A stretch of DNA of 64,000 bases from NCBI GenBank assembly GCA_937959265.1, contig CALGMA010000022.1, forward strand, positions 1-64,000. The letters are read 5' to 3'. Numbering within the stretch: the first letter of the stretch is position 1; every line of letters begins with the position of its first letter. Below, piece after piece: positions 1-7,355 of this stretch. The stretch is from an uncultured Anaerolineae bacterium (lineage in GTDB: Bacteria; Chloroflexota; Anaerolineae; J036; Brachytrichaceae). The position numbers were made by a program, and so were the translations under genes. The notes below the pieces were generated by a model, which saw only the letters and a list, made by a program, of their open reading frames with translations, was not told the DNA's origin and made no database searches.

Positions 1-183
1 GATCAGCGCCGATTGATCTACGCTGTGCAACGTGACGATGGTCAACGGGCCTTCCCGATCATCGTCGGCGTCACTGATCGCGCTTGCGCCGACATAGTCG
101 GCCCACCACACTGCGCTCAACCGGCCCGGCACACGAATCTCGTATGTCGCGAGCGTGCGCAGAGTCAAACGAGAATTTGGCAC
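1..183 (-). CDS. Small hypothetical protein, N-terminal part only
   Basis: Sixty-one codons run open from a GTG at 183 to the left edge, so the C-terminus is outside the window. The N-terminus reads as PNSRLTLRTLATYEIRVPG and continues into LTIVTLHSVDQSALI. That pattern, a short strand starting Y-x-I-x-V-x-G-x-L and later a G-x-L-x-(6)-D-Q-x-A-L segment, resembles small uncharacterised proteins of about 70-90 residues that I associate with Chloroflexota and other environmental bacteria. I can assign no function. No good Shine-Dalgarno precedes the GTG, so the exact start is uncertain. Two longer open frames over the same bases (13-240 forward and 71-286 reverse) have no protein-like character. 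Confidence 0.45.
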   Translation of the reverse strand, partial: MPNSRLTLRTLATYEIRVPGRLSAVWWADYVGASAISDADDDREGPLTIVTLHSVDQSALI

Positions 184-311
184 ACTTACCGGAACTATGA
201 TAAGAATGGCGTTGCGTGCTGCCTGACGGAAATTGTGTAGAAATTAGGTACTCAACGCGCACGAAAGCCCACAGCGGAGCTGACACTCCGCTGTTGATGC
301 GAGATGTGGTG

Positions 312-391
312 CTCCCGCCGGAGTGGTTTCGTGAGGCAAGCTCGGTACTCGCCGAGGCTCAGTAGCTGAGGAAGCCTAGCAGGCGGGTTTT
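312..391 (+). ncRNA. Candidate structured RNA (junction fold plus U-run)
   Basis: This gene-free stretch can fold into nested helices. An outer stem CCCGCC (314-319) pairs with GGCGGG (382-387). Inside it AGGC (334-337) pairs with GCCT (374-377), and inside that two adjacent hairpins form: CTCGG/CCGAG (341-345/352-356, loop TACTCG) and CTCAG/CTGAG (358-362/366-370, loop TAG). The outer stem is followed directly by TTTT. This could be the end of a small RNA or a leader element for the hydrolase gene at 607. I do not recognise a known riboswitch family. The strand is inferred from the U-run and from the downstream gene. Confidence 0.35.
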
Positions 392-458
392 GTTCACAGC
401 CTAGCGCTCATGACCGCGCGCCCATTGCGACCAGGTCGGCTAAGGCACGGATTAGCCC

Positions 459-544
459 GCTGCGGAAGTAGCAACGCAGCGTATGTCCTGCCGATGTGTT
501 AGCGGGGCCTGCGTTGCTTTCCGGCCGGCCTAACCGAAAGCAAC
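459..544 (+). promoter_or_regulatory. Mutually exclusive hairpins upstream of the hydrolase gene
   Basis: Three perfect pairings compete here. GCTGCG (459-464) can pair with CGCAGC (475-480). GCAACGCAG (471-479) can pair with CTGCGTTGC (509-517). GTTGCTTTC (513-521) can pair with GAAAGCAAC (536-544). The second helix shares bases with both of the others, so only alternative folds are possible, as in attenuators and riboswitch expression platforms. The hydrolase start at 607 is about 60 bases further on. Function is inference. A smaller stem, AGCGGAG/CTCCGCT at 273-292, lies further upstream. Confidence 0.3.
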
Positions 545-606
545 AGGGCTGCCCAGAACGGACATGATCGTCGGCGAAATGGTTGATAATCTACGTCGAA
601 GGCACA

Positions 607-1740
607 ATGTCCCATCCTCCCCTCGGCAACCTGCACACTTTTATCTCGGCCATCGCCGAGCACCATCCGCCGACATTGTCCTTCCTCAACCCACAGTTCA
701 CTGACCTGTATGTCTGGCGCGAGGCAGCGCGTGCCAAGGCGCTGGAGCTGTTGCGCTATGCGCCGCCGCCCGTCCAGCCTGATCCTCAGGTGACCGAAGT
801 GGTGGACAAGGGCGACTACGTACGCGAAAAGGTGTCCTTCGCCAGCGCGCCCTGGGCGCGCGTGCCGGCCTATGTGCTGATCCCCAAAGGGCTGGGCGCG
901 CCCGCGCCCGCCATCGTCGCGTTGCACGACCACGGCGGCTACTACGTGCACGGCAAAGAGAAGCTGGTGGAGACCGAGCGGGAGTCGCCGCACCTGGTCG
1001 CCTATCGCCAGAGCGGTTACGGCGGGCGCGCGTTCGCCGACGCGCTGGTCCGACGTGGCTACGTCGTGATCGTCATTGATGCGTTCTACTGGGGCGAACG
1101 CCGGCTGGATTTGCAACAGGCGCCGCCGGAGCTGGTGAAAGAGATGCAGCGCCGCGCGCAATTCAAGACCGGCGTAGCCGGCGTGAACGAAACCTACAGT
1201 TTGCTGGAAGAGCTGGTGATGCGGCACATCGTCGCTGCCGGGGCGACGTGGATGGGCATCCTGGCCCACGACGACCGCGCCAGCGTGGACTATTTGATAT
1301 CACGCCCGGAGGTGGACCACGAACGCATCGGCTGCGTCGGCCTCTCGATGGGCGCCATGCGCACAAATTGGCTGTTCGGCACCGACCTGCGCATCAAGGT
1401 TGCCGTCTCGGCCGGCTGGATGACCGACTGGCGCGAGCTGATGCCGGAGCACATCGCGCGGCACTCCTGGGCACAATACGTGCCCGGCTTGACCGGCTGG
1501 CTGGAGCTGAGCGATGTAGCCGCAATGGGCATGCCCGGCGCGCTGATGGTGCAACAATGCGCCCAGGACGCGCTCTTTCCGCTGGCGGGCATGCAGCACA
1601 CGTGCGACCGGCTCGCCGCGCTCTACGACAAAGCCGGCCTGCGCGAGCGTTTCGCCTATCGCTTCTACGACGCGCCGCACCAGTTCAACGCCGAGATGCA
1701 GGAGGAAGCGTTCGCCTGGCTGGATCGCTGGCTCAAGTGA
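607..1740 (+). CDS. Alpha/beta hydrolase, dienelactone hydrolase-like
   Basis: This 377-residue protein is an alpha/beta-hydrolase-fold enzyme. An HDHGG oxyanion-type segment follows the third strand. The nucleophile elbow is GLSMGA with Ser near residue 247, an acid candidate is Asp near 321 (QCAQDALFP), and the histidine is in APHQF near 358. The long N-terminal extension and the size fit the acetyl-xylan-esterase/dienelactone-hydrolase-like group (about 350-400 residues), not the short classic dienelactone hydrolases. Likely role: a cytoplasmic ester or lactone hydrolase; the substrate is unknown. I start at ATG 607 because GAAGG lies just before it. An ATT at 583 in the same frame would add eight residues with no conserved look. 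The gene stands alone behind the RNA-like region at 312-544. Confidence 0.8.
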   Translation: MSHPPLGNLHTFISAIAEHHPPTLSFLNPQFTDLYVWREAARAKALELLRYAPPPVQPDPQVTEVVDKGDYVREKVSFASAPWARVPAYVLIPKGLGAPAPAIVALHDHGGYYVHGKEKLVETERESPHLVAYRQSGYGGRAFADALVRRGYVVIVIDAFYWGERRLDLQQAPPELVKEMQRRAQFKTGVAGVNETYSLLEELVMRHIVAAGATWMGILAHDDRASVDYLISRPEVDHERIGCVGLSMGAMRTNWLFGTDLRIKVAVSAGWMTDWRELMPEHIARHSWAQYVPGLTGWLELSDVAAMGMPGALMVQQCAQDALFPLAGMQHTCDRLAALYDKAGLRERFAYRFYDAPHQFNAEMQEEAFAWLDRWLK

Positions 1741-1771
1741 ATGTCGGGGACGAGCGATCGCGGATTAGCGA

Positions 1772-1800
1772 TTGACCCTCGATACCCTGCTGCCTAGAAT
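1772..1800 (+). promoter_or_regulatory. Sigma-70-type promoter
   Basis: TTGACC (1772-1777), a 17-bp spacer, and TAGAAT (1795-1800). The -10 box ends 10 bases before ATG 1811, so the transcript would have almost no leader. The TTG of the -35 box is in frame with the downstream gene and would be taken as a start codon by an automatic caller. Confidence 0.55.
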
Positions 1801-1810
1801 CCTGAATCCC

Positions 1811-2164
1811 ATGACTGATGCTCGCCTGTTTACCGAACGCAACGTTTGGCTGGCCACCGTCCGCCCGGACGGCCGCCCACATCTCGTGCCGATCTGGTTC
1901 GTGTGGGTGCGCCAACGCTTCTACATCTGCACCGCAGGCCGGTCGGTGAAGGTCAAGAACATCGCTGCCAACCCGCGCGCCTCGGCAGCGCTCGAAGACG
2001 GCAACCAGCCGATCATCGCCGAAGGCTACGCCGCTGTTTTGTCACGCCCCTATCCCGACGACGTGGTGGCCGAGTTCAAGCAGAAATATGGTTGGGACAT
2101 CGCGACCGACGGCAGCTACGACGCGCTGATCGAGATCACACCGGAGAAGTGGCTGCATTGGTGA
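1811..2164 (+). CDS. Pyridoxamine 5'-phosphate oxidase-fold protein
   Basis: This 117-residue protein has the split-barrel flavin-binding fold typical of PNPOx-like and F420-dependent oxidoreductases. Visible markers are NVWLATVRPDGRPHLVPIWF near the N-terminus, then VKVKNIAANPRASAALED and a C-terminal ITPEKWLHW. Family members bind FMN or F420 and reduce or oxidise small substrates in the cytoplasm. The sequence does not say which cofactor is used. ATG 1811 is chosen over TTG 1772 because 1772 is the -35 element of a good promoter. The short leader lacks a Shine-Dalgarno. The gene is monocistronic as far as can be seen. Confidence 0.75.
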   Translation: MTDARLFTERNVWLATVRPDGRPHLVPIWFVWVRQRFYICTAGRSVKVKNIAANPRASAALEDGNQPIIAEGYAAVLSRPYPDDVVAEFKQKYGWDIATDGSYDALIEITPEKWLHW

Positions 2165-2202
2165 ATCTTGGGTGACGCGTGGCTCAGCGACCAGACATTG
2201 GA

Positions 2203-2232
2203 TTGACCCAGGCCGGCGAATTCGGCGATACT
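2203..2232 (+). promoter_or_regulatory. Putative promoter of the toxin-antitoxin-like pair
   Basis: TTGACC (2203-2208), an 18-bp spacer and GATACT (2227-2232) lie just ahead of GGGGTGA and the ATG at 2246. Confidence 0.4.
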
Positions 2233-2245
2233 TCGGGGTGAAGCG

Positions 2246-2542
2246 ATGTTCGACCGGTTCGGCAACCCGCTGTGGGATTTGATTGGCTTGATAGACGCGA
2301 TTGAGTTCGCGCTGCAGCCGCCGCGTCCGCGCCGCATCAACCCCAGGGATGCCTGGTTCTACACCGCCGAGTGGCGTCGCGCCGAGCGCGATGCCGAAGA
2401 CGACCTGAAGACCGGCCGCTATGAGGACTTCGCGAGCATAGACGGCCTGATCGCCATCCTGAAACAGAACGACCCTACCGCGCAGTTGGATCAGGCCGAT
2501 CGGCTGGCAACGGCGCTGCGCCGGTTCAGGAGGCGCCGATGA
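2246..2542 (+). CDS. Putative antitoxin of a type II pair
   Basis: This 98-residue protein has a C-terminal part reading EWRRAERDAEDDLKTGRYED followed by a DGLIAIL-type helix. It matches the acidic, toxin-wrapping tail seen in AbrB/Phd-type antitoxins (E-x-E-A-x-x-D-x-x-x-G-x-x-x-x-F/Y). The N-terminal half (MFDRFGNPLWDLIGLIDAIE) does not look like a normal AbrB or ribbon-helix-helix DNA-binding region, which is odd. The stop overlaps the next start by four bases (ATGA at 2539-2542), so the two genes are translationally coupled. The antitoxin role is inferred from this coupling, gene order and the tail motif. Confidence 0.5.
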   Translation: MFDRFGNPLWDLIGLIDAIEFALQPPRPRRINPRDAWFYTAEWRRAERDAEDDLKTGRYEDFASIDGLIAILKQNDPTAQLDQADRLATALRRFRRRR

Positions 2543-2820
2543 TCTTCCGCGTCACCGCCCGCTTTTTGCAGGCCTTCGACGCGCTCGACGCGCGGACGCA
2601 GGCACAGGCGCTGCTGGCCCTGCGCGGCTTCGAGCAGTCGCCTCGCCAACCCTCGCACGACGTGCGCATCGTCAGCGATCCCGACCCCCGCAAGACCGAG
2701 TGCGACGTGTGGGACCTGCCGTTCGGCAACGGCTACCACCTCACCTACTCATTCCTCGCCGGCGACGACCCCGACCACTTTCTCTGCGTGCTGCGCAACA
2801 TCGGCTGGGGCGAGGGCTGA
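2539..2820 (+). CDS. RelE/ParE-like toxin candidate
   Basis: This 93-residue basic protein begins MIFRVTARFLQAFDALDART, the usual opening strand and helix of RelE/ParE-fold toxins, and ends with a strand-rich segment (GYHLTYSFLAGDDPDHFLCVLRN). RelE members cut mRNA on the ribosome and ParE members poison gyrase; which applies cannot be told. It directly follows, and overlaps by four bases, the putative antitoxin gene. The central DPRKTECDVWDLPFGNGYHL segment is less typical, and this or the odd antitoxin N-terminus may mean a divergent module. Confidence 0.55.
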   Translation: MIFRVTARFLQAFDALDARTQAQALLALRGFEQSPRQPSHDVRIVSDPDPRKTECDVWDLPFGNGYHLTYSFLAGDDPDHFLCVLRNIGWGEG

Positions 2821-2848
2821 GCATCGCTAATATCGCGCCAACCAACCT

Positions 2849-2879
2849 CTGACGTTTCATTAATACCGGTCGCTATAAT
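2849..2879 (+). promoter_or_regulatory. Candidate promoter upstream of clpC
   Basis: A perfect TATAAT (2874-2879) has CTGACG (2849-2854) 19 bp before it. It would give a leader of about 230 bases before clpC. The remainder of the gap up to 3113 holds low-complexity GATCA/CCGGTCACCG-type words and no gene. Confidence 0.35.
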
Positions 2880-3113
2880 CCTCATGACTGCAACGAAGCA
2901 CACATCGTCGCTGACCTCGGATGCTTGCGATTGGACGACCGATAATGGCGCCAGAGCGGCGTGCGTGAAAGCGGGGATGTGATTGCCTGGGTTGTGTGGT
3001 TCGTGTGTGGTTCGATTGAGTGGTATTTAGAGAAGTTGGATCACCGGTCACCGATCCTCGGCTGTCAAACGGCTCCGATCCCTGACCTCTGATCCCCTTG
3101 AGATTGATCGAGC

Positions 3114-5657
3114 ATGATGAGATTTGACCGATTTACCGAACGCGCGCAGGACGCTGCTGCGCGCGCTTATGAAGTGCTGAGCCGTTACGGACACAGCCAG
3201 ATAGATACCGAGCATCTGCTGTTGGCACTGCTCGAACAGCCCGAGGGCGTCGTGTCGCAAATTCTGGAGACGCTGGGCGTGGATGTGGACGTGATGATCG
3301 GCAAAGTGGACGAGGAGCTGCGCAAGTCGCCCAAGGCCACGATCTACGGCGGCGCCTCGGCGCAGATTTTCATCACGCCGCGCGTCAAGCGCATCTTGGA
3401 TGTGGCGAATGAGGAGGCCAATCGCTTCAAGGATGAGTACATCAGCACCGAGCATCTCTTCCTCGCCATCAGCACCGAGCGCAACACGCCGGCCGAGCGC
3501 ATCCTGCGCGAGATGGGCGTCACCCGCGACAAGATCAGCGACGCGATCAAAGACCTGCGCCACGGCCAGCGGGTAACCGACCCCAAGGCAGAGAGCAAAT
3601 ACCGCACCCTGGAGAAATACTCGCGCGACCTGACCCAGATGGCCAAGGAGGGCAAGCTCGACCCAGTCATCGGCCGCGACGAGGAGATCCTGCGCGTGAT
3701 CCAAGTGCTCAGCCGCCGCACCAAGAACAATCCGGTGTTGATCGGCGAAGCCGGCGTCGGCAAGACGGCCATCGTCGAGGGCCTGGCGCAAAAGATCGTC
3801 AGCGGCGATGTGCCGGAAATCCTGCTGGGCAAGCGCGTGGTGGCGCTCGACCTGGCCGCGATGGTGGCCGGCTCGCGCTTCCGCGGCGATTTCGAGGAGC
3901 GCCTGAAGGCCGCCATGGAAGAAGTGGTGCGCAGCGAAGGCGAGATCATCCTGTTCATTGACGAGCTGCACAACGTGGTGGGCGCCGGCAACGGCGCCGG
4001 CGCGATGGACGCTAGCAACATGCTCAAGCCGGCCCTCGCCCGCGGCGAGCTACAAGCCATCGGCGCGACCACGCTGGACGAATACCGCCGCTACATCGAG
4101 AAGGACAGCGCGCTAGAGCGCCGCTTCGCGCCGGTGTTCGTGGACGAACCGAGCGTGGACGAGACTATCGAGATGCTGCGTGTGCTGCGCGACCGCTACG
4201 AAGCGCATCACAAAGTCAGCATCTCCGACGCCGCAATCGTCGCTGCAGCCAGGTTGTCGGCGCGCTACGTCACCGACCGCAAATTGCCCGACAAAGCCAT
4301 TGACCTGATAGACGAAGCCGCAGCCAAGCTGCGCGTGGCGCTGTTCACCCTGCCGCCTGACCTGAAGGCCAAGAACAAAGAGCTGGAACGGTTGCGCGCC
4401 GAGGAGGAAGCCGCCGCTGCAGCGCAGGACTACCAGAAGGCCGCCGAGGTGAAGACACACCGCTTGCGCCTGCAGCAGGAGTTCGAACAGCAGCGCGAGA
4501 AGTGGGCGACCGAAAAGAACCTGGACGAGGTCGTGGACGAGGATGACATCGCCAGTGTGGTCGCCCAGTGGACCGGCATCCCGGTCAACCAGATGATGGA
4601 GGCAGAGAGCGAGAAGCTGTTGAAGATGGAGGAGCGGCTGCACGAGCGCATCGTCGGCCAGGACGAGGCCATCCGGGCCATCAGCGACGCCATCCGACGC
4701 GCGCGCAGCGGCCTGAAGGATCCCAATCGGCCGATCGGTTCGTTCATCTTCCTCGGCTCGTCGGGCGTGGGCAAAACCGAGCTGGCCAAGGCGCTGGCCT
4801 GGTTCCTGTTCGACGACGAAAACGCGCTGGTGCGCGTAGACATGAGTGAGTATCGCGAGGGGCACACCGTCAGCCGATTGTTCGGCGCACCGCCAGGCTA
4901 CGTGGGCTACGAGGAGGGCGGCCAGCTCACCGAGCGCATCCGCCGGCGGCCGTATCAGGTGGTGCTGTTCGATGAGATCGAGAAAGCGCACCCCGATGTG
5001 TGGAATGCCCTGCTGCAGATCTTGGACGACGGCCGGCTGACCGACGGCCAGGGGCGCGTGGTGTACTTCAACAACACCGTCATCATCATGACCAGCAACC
5101 TGGGCACAGAATACGTGCGCAAGGGCGGCGCGCTCGGCTTCATCAAACCGACCAGCGCAGACGAGATGAAGATGGTCGGCGACCACAAGAAGATCGAAGA
5201 TGCGCTCAAGCGCACCTTCCGACCGGAGTTCCTCAACCGCGTGGACGAGATCATCGTCTTCTCGCCGCTGTCGCTCGAGAACGTGGAGCAAATCGTCGAG
5301 CTGCAACTGCGCGAAGTGCGCGAGCGGCTGATGGAGCGCGGCATCCAGATCGAGCTGAAGGAGGGCGCCCGCAAGTGGCTGGCGCGTCAGGGCTACGACC
5401 CCAACTTCGGGGCGCGACCGCTGCGCCGCGCCATGCAGAAGTACGTCGAAGGGCCGCTGAGCGTGCAGTTGCTGCAGGGCAAGTTCAAGGCCGGCGACTG
5501 CATCGTCGTGGACGTCAAGGCCGGCGGCGACGGTTTGGAATTCATGCGCGACGGTTGCTCGGACGAGCCGACTCGCGAGGAGGAACGGACGCCCGAACTC
5601 GTCGTCAGCGATGGAATGTCGGGCGACGGTCACGTCACCGACATGAAGGAGAAATAA
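3114..5657 (+). CDS. clpC: ATP-dependent Clp protease ATP-binding subunit ClpC
   Basis: This 847-residue Hsp100 AAA+ unfoldase feeds proteins to ClpP. Two Clp-N repeats occupy about residues 1-150. The first AAA+ module has Walker A GEAGVGKT near 211 and Walker B LFIDE near 280. A short coiled middle region with a UVR-like segment ([20 protein letters not shown] near 440) follows. The second module has Walker [10 protein letters not shown] near 548 and Walker [15 protein letters not shown]. The short middle domain makes it ClpC, not ClpB (about 860 residues with a long M-domain). The C-terminal tail ([17 protein letters not shown]) is acidic and variable. Translation could begin at either of two adjacent ATGs (3114 or 3117). 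The dps pseudogene starts five bases after the stop, so both could share a stress-type transcript. Confidence 0.95.
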   Translation: MMRFDRFTERAQDAAARAYEVLSRYGHSQIDTEHLLLALLEQPEGVVSQILETLGVDVDVMIGKVDEELRKSPKATIYGGASAQIFITPRVKRILDVANEEANRFKDEYISTEHLFLAISTERNTPAERILREMGVTRDKISDAIKDLRHGQRVTDPKAESKYRTLEKYSRDLTQMAKEGKLDPVIGRDEEILRVIQVLSRRTKNNPVLIGEAGVGKTAIVEGLAQKIVSGDVPEILLGKRVVALDLAAMVAGSRFRGDFEERLKAAMEEVVRSEGEIILFIDELHNVVGAGNGAGAMDASNMLKPALARGELQAIGATTLDEYRRYIEKDSALERRFAPVFVDEPSVDETIEMLRVLRDRYEAHHKVSISDAAIVAAARLSARYVTDRKLPDKAIDLIDEAAAKLRVALFTLPPDLKAKNKELERLRAEEEAAAAAQDYQKAAEVKTHRLRLQQEFEQQREKWATEKNLDEVVDEDDIASVVAQWTGIPVNQMMEAESEKLLKMEERLHERIVGQDEAIRAISDAIRRARSGLKDPNRPIGSFIFLGSSGVGKTELAKALAWFLFDDENALVRVDMSEYREGHTVSRLFGAPPGYVGYEEGGQLTERIRRRPYQVVLFDEIEKAHPDVWNALLQILDDGRLTDGQGRVVYFNNTVIIMTSNLGTEYVRKGGALGFIKPTSADEMKMVGDHKKIEDALKRTFRPEFLNRVDEIIVFSPLSLENVEQIVELQLREVRERLMERGIQIELKEGARKWLARQGYDPNFGARPLRRAMQKYVEGPLSVQLLQGKFKAGDCIVVDVKAGGDGLEFMRDGCSDEPTREEERTPELVVSDGMSGDGHVTDMKEK

Positions 5658-5661
5658 AGCG

Positions 5662-6195
5662 ATGGCCAAGCTAGAGACGAAGACCAAGCGATCGAACAGC
5701 AGAAACGGCACGTCGGAGACCTTTGACACGCGCCACGACCTGCCGGCTGCGGTGCGCAGCAGGATGATTGCGCTGCTCAACCAGCAATTGGCCGACACGT
5801 TCGACCTGATGAGCCAGACCAAGCAAGCGCACTGGAATGTAAAAGGCCCATAGTTCATCGCGTTGCACGAGATGTTCGATGACTTCGCCGAGGGCCTGGA
5901 AGGCCATGTGGACGAGATCGCCGAGCGCGTCACGGCGCTGGGCGGTTACGCAGCCGGCACAGTGCGCATGGCAGCCAAAACATCCACCCTGCCCGACTGC
6001 CCGACCAACGTGATCGCAGCTATGGACCACGTGCATGCGTTGGCCGAGCGTTACGCCGCGTTGGCTTCCAGCACCCGCAAGGCGATAGATACGGCTACCG
6101 ACGCTGGCGACCAGGACACCGCCGATTTGTTCACCGAGGTTTCGCGCGACCTGGACAAGTGGCTGTGGTTCCTGGAGGCGCACGTGCAAGCTTGA
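5662..6195 (+). pseudogene. dps: Dps-type DNA-protection ferritin broken by an in-frame TAG
   Basis: Codons 5662-5850 and 5854-6195 lie in one frame and together give a full-length Dps of about 177 residues. The only interruption is TAG at 5851-5853, inside the conserved stretch HWNVKGP-x-FIALHEMFD, where relatives carry Asn, His or Gln. A single C-to-T change in CAG would produce it. The ferroxidase residues around AHWN and HEMFDDFAEGLEGHVDEIAER are all present, as is the LGGYAAGTVRMAAKTSTLP segment. No other frame or splice problem is visible. Options are a recent pseudogene, amber readthrough or a sequencing/assembly error. Dps normally stores iron and shields DNA in starvation or oxidative stress, which suits the neighbour clpC. 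Confidence 0.85.
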
Positions 6196-6222
6196 CTGCT
6201 GAGTCGTCCTGACGAACGATCG

Positions 6223-6259
6223 AACTTCCGAAGCCCTTGCGACTTCGGAAGTTTCTTTT
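6223..6259 (+). terminator. Rho-independent terminator after clpC-dps
   Basis: An 11-bp perfect stem, AACTTCCGAAG (6223-6233) with CTTCGGAAGTT (6243-6253), has a 9-base loop and a TTCTTTT tail. Confidence 0.85.
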
Positions 6260-6292
6260 CTGGTAACATCCCCTGCGGAGGCCTTTCCTTCC

Positions 6293-7219
6293 ATGTTCAA
6301 ACAGATCTCAGATGTGAAACAGGGGTTGTTGGAGCAGCAGTACATCGCGTCAGACGAAATCGCAACGGTAGTCTTTTTGGCCGAGCAGATGGGCAAGCCG
6401 ATCCTGGCCGAAGGGCCGGCCGGCGTGGGCAAGACCGAACTGGCCAAAGCCTGGGCTGCGGCCAGCGGACGCGAGTTGATCCGCCTGCAATGCTACGAGG
6501 GCCTGGACGAATCCAAGGCGCTCTACGAGTGGGAGTACTCCAAACAGATGCTCTACACCCAACTGCTGCGCGACAAGCTCAGCCAGATCATGGGGGGAGC
6601 CTCCACACTTGCCGAAGCCGCCGACGCGCTGGGCAAAGAGGAAAACGTGTTCTTCTCCCAGCGCTTCCTGTTGCCCCGCCCGCTGTTGCGCGCGCTGATG
6701 AACGATAAGCCGGTGGTGTTGCTGATTGACGAAATTGACCGCGCCGACGCGGAGTTCGAGGCCTTCCTGCTGGAGATCCTCAGCGACTTCCAGGTGAGCG
6801 TGCCGGAGCTGGGCACGATCAAAGCCAACCACCAGCCGATGGTCGTGCTGACCAGCAACAACACGCGCGAGCTGAGCGAAGCGCTCAAGCGCCGCGCGTT
6901 GTATCTCTTCGTGGATTACCCTTCGTTCGAGTCGGAGTTGCGGATCGTGCAGATGCGCGCGCCGAACCTAGCGCCGCAGGTGGCCCGGCAGTGCGTGGAG
7001 ATCGTGCAGCGCCTGCGCGGACTGGATTTGAAGAAGGCGCCCAGCGTCGCCGAGACGGTGGACTGGGCCAAAGCGCTCGTCGCCATCAACGCCCGGCACC
7101 TCGACGAAAAGACGCTGAACGACACACTGACGGTCATCTTGAAGCATGAAAGCGATATTCAACGCGCCCGGCGCGCCCTGAGCGGCGGCAAGCGCGGACC
7201 GGATTTCGGAGTTAGGTAG
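6293..7219 (+). CDS. MoxR-family AAA+ ATPase (CoxD-like)
   Basis: This 308-residue AAA+ ATPase has Walker A GPAGVGKTE near residue 41, Walker B VVLLIDEIDRAD near 142, sensor-1 TSNNTRELSEALKRR and a C-terminal lid. Such MoxR proteins act with VWA-domain partners as chaperones that insert metal cofactors or remodel complexes. This one is closest in style to CoxD/NorQ-type members paired with a CoxE-like VWA protein. GGAGG sits 11 bases before ATG 6293. It opens a four-gene cluster (6293-9779) right after a strong terminator. No CO-dehydrogenase or other obvious client is in the window, so its target is open. Confidence 0.85.
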   Translation: MFKQISDVKQGLLEQQYIASDEIATVVFLAEQMGKPILAEGPAGVGKTELAKAWAAASGRELIRLQCYEGLDESKALYEWEYSKQMLYTQLLRDKLSQIMGGASTLAEAADALGKEENVFFSQRFLLPRPLLRALMNDKPVVLLIDEIDRADAEFEAFLLEILSDFQVSVPELGTIKANHQPMVVLTSNNTRELSEALKRRALYLFVDYPSFESELRIVQMRAPNLAPQVARQCVEIVQRLRGLDLKKAPSVAETVDWAKALVAINARHLDEKTLNDTLTVILKHESDIQRARRALSGGKRGPDFGVR

Positions 7220-7220
7220 A

Positions 7221-7345
7221 GTTTGGCGTGGTTGGTGTTATTCGTGTCACTCGGGTCATCGGTGTCGTTAGTGTCGTCGGTGTCATTCGACGCACACGAC
7301 ACCACTGACACCAATGACACAATTGACACCAACGACCCCGTTGTG
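7221..7345. repeat. Iterated GTGTC-NTT(G) words forming a long imperfect inverted repeat
   Basis: Between the ATPase and VWA genes, GTGTC-type words repeat about every nine bases on the left (7231-7288). Their complements GACAC-N repeat on the right (7296-7335). The halves meet near 7290 and could form one very long hairpin. The left arm also reads through to the ATPase stop. It is not a CRISPR: no unique spacers and units of only about 9 bp. Confidence 0.6.
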
Positions 7346-7355
7346 ACATTCGCTC

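Noticed and set aside
340..480. Bacterial SRP (4.5S) RNA
   Set aside because: CCAGGTC and a GGAA loop occur, but the conserved helix-8 core with GGAAGGAAGCAGC is not intact, so the name is not supported.
5851..5853. Pyrrolysine or other programmed recoding at TAG
   Set aside because: No tRNA, synthetase or stem structure for recoding is visible here; mutation or error is simpler.
4113..5933. 606-residue open frame opposite clpC
   Set aside because: Shadow of the strongly conserved ClpC frame in high-GC DNA; composition is His/Leu/Asp-biased and has no domains.
7221..7345. CRISPR array
   Set aside because: Units are about 9 bp, degenerate and inverted at the middle, with no spacers and no cas genes.
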